Part shown: in pieces, positions 35,101 to 45,247 of the stretch
How positions within the stretch are numbered: position 1 is the stretch's first letter
Layout: every line of letters starts with the position of its first letter
Assembly: GCF_000149955.1 (NCBI RefSeq)
Contig: NC_030995.1
Span: 2,686,213-2,750,212 of the forward strand
Direction of reading: 5' to 3'
Origin: Fusarium oxysporum f. sp. lycopersici 4287
Taxonomy: Eukaryota; Ascomycota; Sordariomycetes; Hypocreales; Nectriaceae
DNA: 64,000 bases
Translations under genes and position numbers: made by a program
The notes under the pieces: generated by a model
Told to the model about the DNA's origin: nothing
What the model saw: the letters and a program-made list of their open reading frames with translations, nothing else
Databases searched by the model: none

Positions 35101-38100
35101 AGTCAGAGCAACCATGGAATCGGAAAGAATCCCGATAGAGCTCTGGCCATTGGTCCTGGAAGATATGGTGCGCAAGACAAACGTGACAGCCACCAGGGCA
35201 ATTGATGGCCTCACTCCCATGGAAAGCTTTCTCAACGAGGCCTTCCCCGGACAAGACAACAAGCCGGATCTGTCCGGAGAACGAATCTGCGGCTCACAAG
35301 TCACGATACACATACCGCAGGAACGAAGATTGAGATCACACAAGTTTGGCCCAAGAGGAGAGGCTGGAATCTACCTATGCATGGAAGGTTCACAGATCTA
35401 CACCTGCTGGGTGCCCTCTCGCAGGAAGGGACATCAGATCGTCCGTTCTGCAAATGTACAATTCTACGAAAAGGTTGGGGAGACAGAACTCCTGACCGAA
35501 ACTGAGCATGATGTTGAGCCGGAAATCCGCAAGAACGGAGCTCCCATCTCAAGCCGGCCACAGTCCGTCACGGAGCAGACAAAGACTCCAAGGCCACAAA
35601 GGTCTGAAGTGAACAATCTTCAGCATGCTGAGGTGCATAATCCTCAGCATGGACAGACGACAACATCCATGACATCAGCTAAGCTGCCCGATCCCCGAAA
35701 AGAGGTGATCACTGAGCCCAAAACAATGACTGAAGCGCTTCAAGGTCCGCAAAGGGAGCATTGGCTCAGAGCAATACACAGTGAGCTGCGCAGTCTCCTC
35801 ACGAAAGGAACTTGGCGCATGCTGGACCGCAACCAAGCTCACAATAGGCCACTTACCGTCAAATGGGTATTCAAGGTCAAGAAAAACGAGGACGGCAACC
35901 TCGACAAGTTCAAGGCGCGGCTGGTGGTCAGAGGCTTTGAACAACAGTTCGGCTTTGACTACAACCAGACCTTTGCCTCTGTTGCCAAAGCGGCGACTTG
36001 GAGAATCCTCCTCACCGTTGCTGCCTGTCTTGACTGGGAGATTGAGCAGATGGACGTGTCGACGGCGTTCCTGGAAGGGGACCTCGAGGAAGAAGTCTTC
36101 ATCGAAATGCCGGAAGGGCTTGTAGAGTATTTCGACCAACACCCAGAAGACCGTCCGCCAGGATTCTCAACCGAGAAGATCTGCAAACTGATCAAATCCC
36201 TCTATGGACTCAAACAGGCGCCTCGGCAATGGCAAAAGAAGCTGAAGGAGGCCTTGGAATCCCTTGACTTTCGACAAGTAACGTCTGACACGGCCGTATA
36301 TCACAATCCCACAACGGGAGTGATCATCATCACATATGTGGATGACTTCCTCATCATGGGCAGCAACAAGGAAGCAATCCAAGGGTACAAAGCCCGCCTG
36401 GGAGAGATCTTCACAATGACTGATCTCGGTCCCGCCAGCCATTTTCTTGGAGTAAGAATAACCCGAGACAGGAACTCAAGGCTGATCTACCTTTCCCAGG
36501 ATGCATATTTTACCAGAATACTGAAGAAATTCGGCTTAGAGGATTGTCGACCGGTCAAGACCCCGATGGAGCGAAATTCACTCTCGACACTGCAACCAAG
36601 AGACAATGGCGACTCGGCTTCTCCAGAAGAACGAGAAGACTATAGCTCGAAAACCGGCTCGCTGATGTATGGAATGACCCAAACCAGACCCGATTTAGCT
36701 TTCCTACTCTCGGTACTCTCAAGATACATGTCGAATCCATCACCAACACATTCACGAATGATCAAAAGAGGTCTCCGCTATCTACAGCAGACAAGAGACC
36801 ACGGCCTGGTGCTTGGGGGCGTCAAGAAAGATCCTGAATCCGCTTGGAGCATCACAGCTTGGGCCGACTCGGATTGGAAAGGCGACACTGTTACGGGAAG
36901 ATCGACGTTTGGATGGCTTGTTCAACTTGAAGGATCTACAGTCTCATGGAGGGCCAAACGGCACGAAACAGTGGCACTATCGACTACCGAGGCTGAATAT
37001 ACAGCACTCTCCCAGTGTGCCAGAGAATTGGCCTGGACTAGGAACCTCTTCTCTGAACTGCTCCTTCCGCTACATATGCCTATCCCACTGAACGGCGACA
37101 ACCAGGGTTCCCTAAAGCTATGCAGAAACCCTGAGCTTCACCAACGGACAAAGCACATTCCGTTAACCGAGCACCATATCCGAGAAGAAGTTGAAGCCGG
37201 GAATATTGATGTGCAATACGTCAGCACACATGAGCAGGTAGCAGACGGACTCACTAAACCATTGAACGCCGTCAGCCACGGTCACTTTCTAGAAGCAATT
37301 CGAGTCAGTGCATGTCCGATCGAGGAAGCAGGTCGTATTATTTGGAGTACTGAAGTCCACGATGACTCTGTGCCCTGAAGACAAGGTGGATGGGGGCGTG
37401 TTGGAAAATCCGGGAATCCCCTTCCCTTCAGGATTCAGACTGTTAGTCTGAAAGTCCTAGATTTAAAGTTCAAAGTCCTAGATACAATCATCTAGAGATA
37501 TAAACCCGAGAATAACTCTCAGCTCAATAATGAACAACCAAGTTTCATAAAAATACATTTTCACCCAGCACTACTGCGCAATATAAACAACAGTTGACGG
37601 CTTACCCCCTTCGTTATCGCAATAGTGCTGGAATAGTGAAGCTGATTCTTCAAGACTGGGGTCACTGTGTTGCTTCTAGGATACTGCAATTTCTTCATCA
37701 TCCCTAGCTGCGAGATTTTCGGACGACGGATAACCCTCCTTGTCTGCGCATTGCTGAACTTTGGTGCTTGTATTTGGCAAGCAACGGCTACATCTTACGG
37801 CTCATTTTTAGCCGCACGGATCCTTGCGGGGACAGGGGCGTCTGCGAATGAGAGCGTTATGAACGTCGTAGTGACTGACATCTACTTCCTCCACGAACGC
37901 GGTAAATATGTCGGATCGTACTTGTAAGTTACAACGCCGCTCAAATCCAGACGCCCTACTTACCTACAACCCAAGTTGGTGTTACTTTATGGGCCTATTC
38001 CTTGGCCCAATTATATCAGGAGCTGTCCAGGAAAAGGTTTCCTGGAGAATCTTCTTCTGGGCTTGTACCGGCGCCCAGGGCCTTAACATCATTGGACTCC

Positions 38101-39285
38101 TCTTTTTCTTCCCGGAAACCCGTCGTTTGCGGAATCAAGATCCTATCCCAGCTGTCCAGGGATCGGAGCAAGGCAGCAACGACAATGCCAAATTAGAGAT
38201 GAGCTCTGGTCATGTCGAGTTTGTTTCGTCAACACACATACAACACCCCCAACCTGGGATTCTAGGAAGCGGCAAGCCCAGCCGAGCTCAGTTCGGTATT
38301 TTTCAAGCAATAGATCGGACTGCGTGGCGATCGGTTGTTCGGCACTTTTTCACTCCAGCATATATCTTTTTCTTTCCCATCATTTTCTGGGCATCCATGT
38401 CGATGGGGTCAGCTGCGAATGCCCTATTGGCAGTTAACCTTCTGCAGTCTCCTGGCCTCGCTGCGCCGCCTTATAACTTCACTCCGGCGCAGGTCGGCTA
38501 CGCCAACTTTGCACTTCGTGGGCGGTGGCGTGCTGGGGCTCGCCGTAGCCGGACCATGGTCGNNNNNNNNNNNNNNNNNNNNNNNNNNNNNNNNNNNNNN
38601 NNNNNNNNNNNNNNNNNNNNNNNNNNNNNNNNNNNNNNNNNNNNNNNNNNNNNNNNNNNNNNNNNNNNNNNNNNNNNNNNNNNNNNNNNNNNNNNNNNNN
38701 NNNNNNNNNNNNNNNNNNNNNNNNNNNNNNNNNNNNNNNNNNNNNNNNNNNNNNNNNNNNNNNNNNNNNNNNNNNNNNNNNNNNNNNNNNNNNNNNNNNN
38801 NNNNNNNNNNNNNNNNNNNNNNNNNNNNNNNNNNNNNNNNNNNNNNNNNNNNNNNNNNNNNNNNNNNNNNNNNNNNNNNNNNNNNNNNNNNNNNNNNNNN
38901 NNNNNNNNNNNNNNNNNNNNNNNNNNNNNNNNNNNNNNNNNNNNNNNNNNNNNNNNNNNNNNNNNNNNNNNNNNNNNNNNNNNNNNNNNNNNNNNNNNNN
39001 NNNNNNNNNNNNNNNNNNNNNNNNNNNNNNNNNNNNNNNNNNNNNNNNNNNNNNNNNNNNNNNNNNNNNNNNNNNNNNNNNNNNNNNNNNNNNNNNNNNN
39101 NNNNNNNNNNNNNNNNNNNNNNNNNNNNNNNNNNNNNNNNNNNNNNNNNNNNNNNNNNNNNNNNNNNNNNNNNNNNNNNNNNNNNNNNNNNTTCATTTTT
39201 AGTCTATCTTATTCGCCTGCGTGTGCGCTCAAGAAGGGAGTGGTGGGAATTCATGGAGCTCATCCTCACACATTGGCAAACGTAG
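32138..39285 (+). CDS. MFS transporter, intron interrupted by a retrotransposon, gap and frameshift near the 3' end
   Basis: Exons 32138-32317, 32463-32609, 37655-37923 and 37976 onward read in frame. They start MERAESIPNL, then DPLNWSMFWK and RSLTDVALL|TGVTVLLLGYCNFFIIP. Next come GRRITLLVCALLNFG, LAARILAGTGASANESVMNVVVTD, the loop FLHERGKYVGSYF, GLFLGPIISG and FFFPETRR. This is the major-facilitator N-terminal half plus the long central loop typical of fungal DHA1/HOL1-like transporters. The second intron (32610-37654) contains the complete copia element. Near 38515 the frame shifts (GYANFAL then VGGGVLGLAVAGPWS), just before the 629-N gap. After the gap, the frame ending REWWEFMELILTHWQT at 39285 is the better tail. 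It probably imports or exports a small organic compound. Confidence 0.85.
32695..32888 (+). repeat. Left LTR (194 bp)
   Basis: Contains the hairpin TTCAGACTGTTAGTCTGAA and a possible TATA-like AGATATAAACCC before the presumed transcription start. Confidence 0.95.
32889..32904 (+). other. Primer-binding site for half initiator tRNA-Met
   Basis: GGTTATGAGCCC directly after the LTR is the reverse complement of GGGCTCATAACC, the anticodon stem-loop of initiator tRNA-Met (loop CTCATAA). In Drosophila copia and some relatives, minus-strand synthesis is primed by a tRNA half cut in this loop. The same mode is inferred here. Confidence 0.75.
32963..37378 (+). CDS. Copia gag-pol polyprotein, 1471 aa
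   Basis: A single frame encodes all retrotransposon functions in copia order. Gag contains a UBN2-like capsid region (about residues 100-230) and one zinc knuckle, CTNCKKRGHHENDC (from residue 302). The aspartic protease has FDTGSSVHIC (Asp near 396). The pre-integrase HHCC zinc region has LWHRRLGHVN (near 542). The integrase core has Asp near 606 (HVDTF), Asp near 668 (QMDGGSE) and Glu near 700 (EFNGVAER). Reverse transcriptase runs from VKWVFKVKKNEDG through MDVSTAFLEGDL to the catalytic YVDD (near 1125). RNase H has ADSDWKG and TTEAEY, and the tail DGLTKPL is typical. No stop or frameshift is seen. Gag and pol are fused, so their ratio must be set after translation or by an unseen mechanism. 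Confidence 0.97.
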   Translation: MTSRRAPPSTMRTRNTIRVSPASESSQPGASGQDHTPSSMYDSTTVISEKNTLFLPQELKLGGPSNWEQYCPAQKAILRINGLEDAVFGDYPPEEQQTMDQKIRAAKAAVSIRGNCTGEALSQLVGIENPQEMFNLLQAYCIGTGPVLLQTTLYQFIRIKTSSYETIPQFNVDFERLVKLLLEQKEPISDTLKKVVYLTACENEYPDWTARQRALLRSEHPPTLRSMQQDLIDENRSSDDDDSHGTASTYWAHSKKTGRKGPAARKQEASGRRRGSSKNQRAANKSSQETNHRVGKNKEHTCTNCKKRGHHENDCWFAHKDKRPDWAVRLAKELMEHDLQRDSTKNLHIKESNHMTVERSFLILEDSVSDELPMDNTETCKVSLDNISSTAEWLFDTGSSVHICNDQSLFTELQPATRTVLVTGGGKVYPFGKGTVKICFINKWGEQVTINLKDTLFIPEFPVNVMSGLRLYKNGGWIDGNDMYDPTGDVFGLLRIGRDGLYVNTEVGKTTVSNQAVSELQPEPCNHHTASSNQCLNVDLWHRRLGHVNAYQVSQTAKMTRGMYCDGHHDHQPFNYCLACDIAKALRWTPRNKRKRASRAGFIHVDTFKVNPPGIRGERWGMIATDDRHRMRWAYTFTRKGMASELLGQLISKIRTQYGIRVYAIQMDGGSELYGASLKNLEYTHGVKIIKTTPYTPEFNGVAERSNRIIFDKVRATMESERIPIELWPLVLEDMVRKTNVTATRAIDGLTPMESFLNEAFPGQDNKPDLSGERICGSQVTIHIPQERRLRSHKFGPRGEAGIYLCMEGSQIYTCWVPSRRKGHQIVRSANVQFYEKVGETELLTETEHDVEPEIRKNGAPISSRPQSVTEQTKTPRPQRSEVNNLQHAEVHNPQHGQTTTSMTSAKLPDPRKEVITEPKTMTEALQGPQREHWLRAIHSELRSLLTKGTWRMLDRNQAHNRPLTVKWVFKVKKNEDGNLDKFKARLVVRGFEQQFGFDYNQTFASVAKAATWRILLTVAACLDWEIEQMDVSTAFLEGDLEEEVFIEMPEGLVEYFDQHPEDRPPGFSTEKICKLIKSLYGLKQAPRQWQKKLKEALESLDFRQVTSDTAVYHNPTTGVIIITYVDDFLIMGSNKEAIQGYKARLGEIFTMTDLGPASHFLGVRITRDRNSRLIYLSQDAYFTRILKKFGLEDCRPVKTPMERNSLSTLQPRDNGDSASPEEREDYSSKTGSLMYGMTQTRPDLAFLLSVLSRYMSNPSPTHSRMIKRGLRYLQQTRDHGLVLGGVKKDPESAWSITAWADSDWKGDTVTGRSTFGWLVQLEGSTVSWRAKRHETVALSTTEAEYTALSQCARELAWTRNLFSELLLPLHMPIPLNGDNQGSLKLCRNPELHQRTKHIPLTEHHIREEVEAGNIDVQYVSTHEQVADGLTKPLNAVSHGHFLEAIRVSACPIEEAGRIIWSTEVHDDSVP
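37399..37592 (+). repeat. Right LTR (194 bp)
   Basis: Identical by eye to the left LTR over all 194 bases; followed by the GTTGA target duplication. Confidence 0.95.
38563..39191. other. Assembly gap of 629 N inside the MFS gene
   Basis: Removes about 200 residues of the C-terminal transporter half. The number of N is not round, so the length may be an estimate from paired reads. Confidence 0.95.
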
Positions 39286-39308
39286 ACAGGGAGATTTCAA
39301 ATAGCTAA

Positions 39309-40877
39309 GTAGAAAGCTTAACGGTAATAGATTGTCTCGTCCTGATCAGACGCCTTAATCATTGCCCCTCCTGCATCCCGCTGGGGTCGGCATGTTAAAG
39401 ATTATGCCATCTGGCGGTGCTAGGAACACGGTGTTTGAACACAATGTAATAATTCTCGCATGAACAGACTTGTATGAACCACGAGACACGTCCTTTCCCA
39501 TGAGCTTTTCCAACCAGTCAAGTTATCCTTCCATAAGGTGACCCAGAGTCATTGTCAGCCCTCAGATCAAAACAAAGATACGCATCTGAACCATGAATAA
39601 GAGGATGCACCTCTCCAGAGTAGATCATGGTGCAGACTATGAACCGCGTTTACGAAAGAGACATCCATTAAATCAGGCCACCTTACAACCGACCACTTTT
39701 CATACATCGCGATGAAAAGGAACTTGGCTCTGCCGGCCTGCTAGGCTATAGCTCTATTGATCCGACTTTTATCCATTGCCGTGCCTCTCATGGACTTGAT
39801 TTCTGGGTTATGATGAAAAAATCTCCAATCCAGGGTTTTCCAAATGGTTGAGTGTCGGCTAGCAAAATCTCGTAGCTGTGAATACGTCCGCGCCAGGCCC
39901 AGGGTAGCTTGGGTTAAGATAAGTCTCTGAGATGTTATCCTAATGCGTACACGTGAAGGGCTCTTTGCCGCTGGAACGCGTGTTGGCGCCGCGAAGTCGG
40001 CTGGCTAAAGTTTACTTAGGAACCTCATGTGCTATGACATCTTCAACCCGAGCAAGGCCAACTCACACATCCAAGATAGCAGTTCGATTCCGTGGAATAA
40101 GGCATGATCAAGTGAATGGTAGCTTTGAAATGTTAAAATTGGCTCAAATAGGCGGTGGGGGCGCATTTTGTGAGGGCAAGGTTCGTGATGACATAAGGCA
40201 GAAGAAGTGGTCGTGGTGGGCTATGGGATCGTCCGACTCATGCGTCTGGCTCCGCAGTTCCCCTAGTCCTGATCGGACATCTGGCCGTGGCTTGATTGGT
40301 CTGCGGGACGAATAGTTGCTGGATACGCAGCTGTATGATGGGGTGAGTGGATTAAGATGTGGAGCAGAAGGTTGTGATGTTATTGATTGTCGACTTGATT
40401 TTTTTACCAGTCTGTCAGGGAGGGGTTGGTATAAATTCCACCTCTTTTTCTAGATATAAGAATAGTATCATAATAAAGGAAAGTAGAGCCCTTTCCTTTT
40501 GGATTAATAATAGCACCTCGATAAAAGAAACGTATATTTTATAGGTCCCTGGATATATTACTACAGGGTAGTAAGGAAAATAGCTAAAAGGATAGAACAA
40601 AGACAGAAGAAGAAGGACAAGCTCCTGGGGACTAGGTTGATGCTTAAGCGTAAAAATTAACCCTATTTTAATTAGATATCAACCCTACTCGCGTATTCAA
40701 CAATTCCCAGCCGCCATTCTGACAATGGCCTACCACCCTCCGGTACTCATCCTTGTACAAAGCAGGTGGGAATGCGGAGGTCTATGCAAAGTCTCTTGAC
40801 CGGGAGTGTAACAGCCTGGCTAATACTAATGCTCTTGAACAGGATACCCGGACATGCCGAACAGAACAGACCTCTCC
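39309..40877. other. Intergenic region, no gene seen
   Basis: Ordinary composition to 40400, then a moderately AT-rich stretch (40420-40680). Open frames at 39953-40315 and 40359-40544 have no domain or splice partner that I can recognise. Confidence 0.4.
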
Positions 40878-42032
40878 TCACGACAAGTTTGACTGCACAC
40901 CGGCAGCCCACACCTTCTTAATGGACCTCGAATTCTGAATATTAGTGGTGGGGTCGGCGCCGAGAAGGACTAGGTCGGCCCGATAGCCCATTTTTATTTG
41001 TCCGCGATCGTGAAAACCGAAGGAGGATGCAGCAAGAGATGTGGCGCCCCTAAGTGCGTCTGCGGGAGAGAGGCCCGCCCTGACCAAAAGTTCCAGCTCA
41101 TCGTGTAGAGAATCTCCGAATGGCGGATTTGCAGGCACGAATGGCGCAGTATTGGCATCGCTGCCAGCCAGAATGGTGACACCGGCCTTGTGCAGGTTGG
41201 TGACGCTGCCTTCAGCCGCAGCGGTATAGGCCTGAGCCGGGGCTCCTGTATTGTTGTCAATAGACTGCATCATGATGAGAGTTGGAACGACGTGACTCAG
41301 TGTGTCCCGATATTGGTCGATAAATGCAGCGTCTATGGGCTTGTCCAGAGGAGTGTGGCACGGAATATCAACGCCAGCCTCCTCTGCGGTGGTCCAAAGC
41401 GGTTGGCTTGTTGCGTGCGAGATGACTAGTTTCCCCTTCTGATGCGCAGCTTCCACGGCTGCTATGAGGGATTCCAGGTCAGGACCCAAGGGATCGAGAA
41501 AGAGTTTGATGTAGTCCGCGCCCTCCGAGACGCGGGCGTCAACGAACTTGCGAGCAGCCTCGGGACTGTCGATGAAAGACTCTGGGGGAAATCCTGGGGC
41601 CCTGCTGAGGGCAGTGCCGTCTACGGTACCGGCTGCGCCAGTTCCACGAACGTCGGTTTTACCCGACATCTTACATGCCGCGAGCGTCGAGTAAGGGAAG
41701 GTTCCCATGTCCAGGGCAGTGGTGACGCCATACTTTAGCATGGTATCGAGATAAGAACAAGATGTGACATGGCAGTGGGTGTCGATGAAGCCGGGGAGCA
41801 AATAACCGCCGCCGCCGTCCACGACATCTGCCCCAAAGGAATTGGCATTCGAGATGACGTTGCCGGAGATGACCACTGTAGACAGTGGCCCAAAGCCATT
41901 GCCGTCAAATACGTGGACATTAGTGATAGCCGTCTTGCGTGGTGCACGGCGCAAATCTCGCGGCATCCCACATGCTGTCGTCACCGAGAAGAGGAAGCAG
42001 AAGATGATAGTGCTAGTGACCATAAACATCAT
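40878..42032 (-). CDS. Secreted metal-dependent amidohydrolase, 384 aa
   Basis: A single exon encodes 384 residues. The N-terminus (MFMVTSTIIFCFLFSVTTACG) is a signal peptide. The amidohydrolase barrel is complete by eye: the strand motif LLPGFIDTHCHV with the metal-binding HxH, YIKLFLDP with the bridging Lys, LVISHAT with a metal His, DIPCHTPLD with a second His, and ILAGSDAN with the catalytic Asp. The DLVLLGADPTTNIQ strand near the end matches imidazolonepropionase/prolidase-like members. Such enzymes hydrolyse amide, lactam or ester bonds in small molecules. The signal peptide places it outside the cell or in the secretory system. It faces the ACMSD-like gene across a 576 bp shared upstream region. 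Confidence 0.9.
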   Translation of the reverse strand: MMFMVTSTIIFCFLFSVTTACGMPRDLRRAPRKTAITNVHVFDGNGFGPLSTVVISGNVISNANSFGADVVDGGGGYLLPGFIDTHCHVTSCSYLDTMLKYGVTTALDMGTFPYSTLAACKMSGKTDVRGTGAAGTVDGTALSRAPGFPPESFIDSPEAARKFVDARVSEGADYIKLFLDPLGPDLESLIAAVEAAHQKGKLVISHATSQPLWTTAEEAGVDIPCHTPLDKPIDAAFIDQYRDTLSHVVPTLIMMQSIDNNTGAPAQAYTAAAEGSVTNLHKAGVTILAGSDANTAPFVPANPPFGDSLHDELELLVRAGLSPADALRGATSLAASSFGFHDRGQIKMGYRADLVLLGADPTTNIQNSRSIKKVWAAGVQSNLS

Positions 42033-42608
42033 TTTGAATATTGGGAAATATAAGTTGCTGCTTCATAAGACAGAACTATGGTGTCAAGGAGAGAAGAGGG
42101 CTACCCTGCATCTTGAATATTCTCCCAGGCTTTATGTCCGCAAACACAGCCCGTAGGAGAACGGCCGTTGATCGGCTCGGTTCCTTTGGTCTTTCTTCGT
42201 CGGATTCTCATAAGCTGGCTTTCGTGGGGTTTGTGGGGAAGTGGACACCATCATGCGGGTGCGGCGTCTGGGGTACACCACGCAGTCTCCAGGCGTTCAT
42301 AGGAGTGGGGTTGTGGTTCTGATTTGCGGTGGAGTGTAATTGTCTGATTTCATCTGCTTTCTGCTCTAACTGCCTAAGCATAGTTACAAGATCGCTCTCG
42401 GCGATGCGGCTTGCCTCAGAGTCTCCGCTGGCTCCCTGATCAATTCCCCGCCGCCCCTCATTCAGCCCCACGTCTCCGCTGAAAGAACTAATAACAGCAA
42501 CTCTAGCCAGGCCCGGCTGTGTTTGGTATATTAGAAACACTATAATTACCAGCACATCCCAATGCAGCTGTTGCAATAACTTATCTACCATCTGAAACAG
42601 GCTTCACT

Positions 42609-43731
42609 ATGCTTTTGTTTGTCGTTATCAATTTGTTGCTGTTGCAGGTCACGTTTGTTTGGGCGGTAGATCTGTCACAGGTGGGCAAGCACGGCTTCGA
42701 CCGCATTGACACACACTCCCACTTTGTGCCCCCCGTTTTGGAGGGAGGAGTCAATAAAATATGGATTCGGTATGCCTGATGGCATGCCTGCGATCCCTGT
42801 AAGTTCAGCACACGTAAACTCCGTCATCAGTTGCTAACAAATTATAAAGCAATGGACAGAGGAGGCTCACTTGGCAATGATGCGCCAGGCAAACATCACC
42901 AAGTCCATTCTTAGCATTACCTCTCCCGGCACACATCTTGTCCCTGGTGATGATGCCCTCGCTCGCAATATCACAAGGCGATGCAATGAGTTTGCGGCCA
43001 ACCTCAAGCGTCGACATCCAGACAAGTTCGGCTTTTGGGCTTCATTGCCTCTACCTGACGTCGAGGGGAGCCTTGCTGAAATTGAGTACGCGCTCGACAC
43101 GTTAAACGCAGACGGCGTGGCCGTCTTGACCAACGCGCATGGCGTGTATCTCGGTGACAAAATTCTCGACCCTATCTTTGAGGCATTGAATAATAGGAAC
43201 GCCACCATGTTTATTCACCCAACCAGCCCTTGTTTACGACGTGGCAATGTTATCGAGACAGCCGCCCCGTTGACTCAATACTCAAATCCGATGTTCGAGT
43301 TCTTCTTCGATACCGCCCGGGCCGTCGTCAATATGTTTGTCTCAGGAACTATCGACAAATCACCCAACGTCACCATTATCTTATCTCATGCTGGAGGCGC
43401 GGTCCCTCCGCTTGTGGCCCGCTTCACGCAATTCGCCACATCGATCCTCGGCCTTCCAGTTCAGATAAGCATCCAGTCTGTCAAGAAGGCGTTCCAGACC
43501 CAATTTTTCTTTGACCTGGCGGGCTTTGTATTTCCGGACCAGATTCAGGGTTTGCTGCCATACGTTGACGCAAGCCGTATTCTTTACGGCAGCGATTACC
43601 CATACACACCTGAAGCTGGTGTTCTCGGACTAGCTGAGGTAATGAATCAAGAACTGCCTCGCGTATTCAAGCGTCGCTCTTCCCAGAAGGCTATCTATAA
43701 CGGAAATGCTATGAAGCTCATAAGGACCTAG
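42609..43731 (+). CDS. ACMSD-type amidohydrolase (decarboxylase family) with signal peptide and one-base frameshift
   Basis: Exon 1 (42609-42798) starts MLLFVVINLLLLQVTFVWA, a signal peptide, followed by FDRIDTHSHFVPP with the metal-binding HxH. Exon 2 (42850-43731) carries QWTEEAHLAMM, ANITKSILSITSPG, FIHPTSPC, ILSHAGGAVPP and LYGSDYPYTPE with the catalytic Asp. The pattern is the amidohydrolase-2 family, which includes ACMSD, gamma-resorcylate and 6-methylsalicylate decarboxylases. Exon 1 has one base too many. Removing an A from the run 42756-42759 links VNK to YGFGMPDGMPAIP and gives exactly 63 codons. A decarboxylase feeding a phenol to the hydroxylase and dioxygenase is a reasonable inference. 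The secretory signal is unusual for such an enzyme. Confidence 0.85.
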
Positions 43732-45247
43732 CATAAACGAGGGTAGATAGAAACTCGCTAGCTCCCCCAAAGCTATTAGTGAAGGTCGGGGGCCTGCAAA
43801 CTAGAGCCATCGCAGATGTCAGGGCTGATCTTAGTACTTGAGGAGGATACATTCAAACTCTATGTATCGATTTGGTACCGCTTAGCCTGAGCGCCATTCG
43901 GAGACATATCTCAGTTACTGTCGTTAATATTATGATGTAATCTCGAAAGTCTGGCCTATACATATTTTTAGGTCCGCCATGTTACAATCTAAGTAGTTTA
44001 AGACGGCTTTTGGTCGAATACAACTTTCTGTCTGCCAGAAGCATGGTTTTTCCCTGAGCGCAGCTCGCGACGTAGGCCCCTTCACCAGAACTACGCCACA
44101 TCACAACGTCTCAATTACGTCATAACCCTACGCAAAGTGTGAACTACAATCTTGCGGGATTGGGTATTAGAGCAAGGAGTCCGTAGCTTGTGCCGCTTCT
44201 GCCCGGCAAACGACGGTACCAGTCCCGCTGCACACGATGTACTGGTGCTGTGCTTATTGTGGGGATTAGCCACGAGGCGGCGGGCATTTCAGTTGTTTTT
44301 CGCCCTTCCCCACCCTTCTTTTTCAATAGGGCACAGAATGCCATTCGACGCTTGTCCGACCTGAAAATAGCTTGGTCTGCTATGCAGAGATATCATAGTA
44401 CGCGGAGAGGCTCGGAGTCCTTACAAGGCGACAGATAGGATGTGGAATCATTGTTTGTGTTATAATTCATTGAAGGCAAACCAAATTGATATATGGACAA
44501 CTGGACGCGCTGAATCGTAATTGCTTTGTTACTGGTCGTCAGAAGGTCATCGTATAGATTTAGCGCCACGGTTGTCCAGGTAGCCCCTCACAGGTAGCCT
44601 CTAAAACTCGCGATGCTCAACTTTATCTTCCAAGGTTGCATCCCGTCACTGCCTGCATATTTCATTTTGCTCTCGGTACTCCATTGGCAAATTGACATGA
44701 TCCGAATCTAATTAAAGACATTTTCCACGACTGCGGGAGCATGACTTGTCCGAGCCTGCTTCAACTGAACCGCTTGCTATCTGTGTCACATTCCACCAGT
44801 CCATTCTTACTACAATGTCGGACGACGACGGCATCACGTTCGTGATGAACCCTCTTTCTGATGTAGCATGGGGCCCTGGCCAGTCCTCCAACAACGCTTC
44901 TTTATTTTTGATTATCGGAAGCTGTCTCCCGTTGACCTCGTTTGCCTTGACGACAAGCCCGTATGCCCGTAGAAGTGGTCCTGAGATGACAATGACATAA
45001 GGATGACTGTAAGTTTGAGAGCACCTTACATGACTCTCCGTCTTGCTAGGGGGCCAAAATTCACTTTCTAATTCTTTAGACTTTATGATAGTTGACTATG
45101 TATGCTATTAAAAAGCCAGCTTGACGGTATAGGCCGATTACCAGCCCCGGTTTATCAATAGGAGTCTTCAGATATTCAACATTGTGACAATAGCATTCAT
45201 CTTGAATAAGACGTAACGGCACTGCCTTTCTCCTCGATCGAAATATG
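43732..45247. other. Intergenic region with one weak open frame
   Basis: On the minus strand, 44999-44712 is open for about 96 codons with protein-like content (LLRAYGLVVKANEVNGRQLP, then LEDWPGPHATSERGF). A possible acceptor lies just upstream. I recognise no family and no start, so it may be an exon of a decayed or partly missing gene. Nothing else is supported. Confidence 0.3.

Larger units (their letters stand above)
32695..37592 (+). mobile_element. Intact Ty1/copia LTR retrotransposon
   Basis: A 4898 bp element with two 194 bp LTRs (32695-32888 and 37399-37592) that are identical by eye. Both begin TGTTGG and end AACA. It is flanked by the 5 bp target duplication GTTGA (32690-32694 and 37593-37597). 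A primer-binding site follows the left LTR, a purine tract (AAGGTGGATGGGGG, 37383-37396) precedes the right LTR, and one uninterrupted gag-pol frame lies between. It sits in sense orientation inside an intron of the MFS gene. Nothing in it looks RIP-mutated. Identical LTRs mean very recent insertion. Confidence 0.97.

Noticed and set aside
39192..39308. Alternative MFS tail frame ending at 39308
   Set aside because: Its sequence is less transporter-like than the frame ending at 39285, and the latter agrees with the frame used after the shift near 38515.
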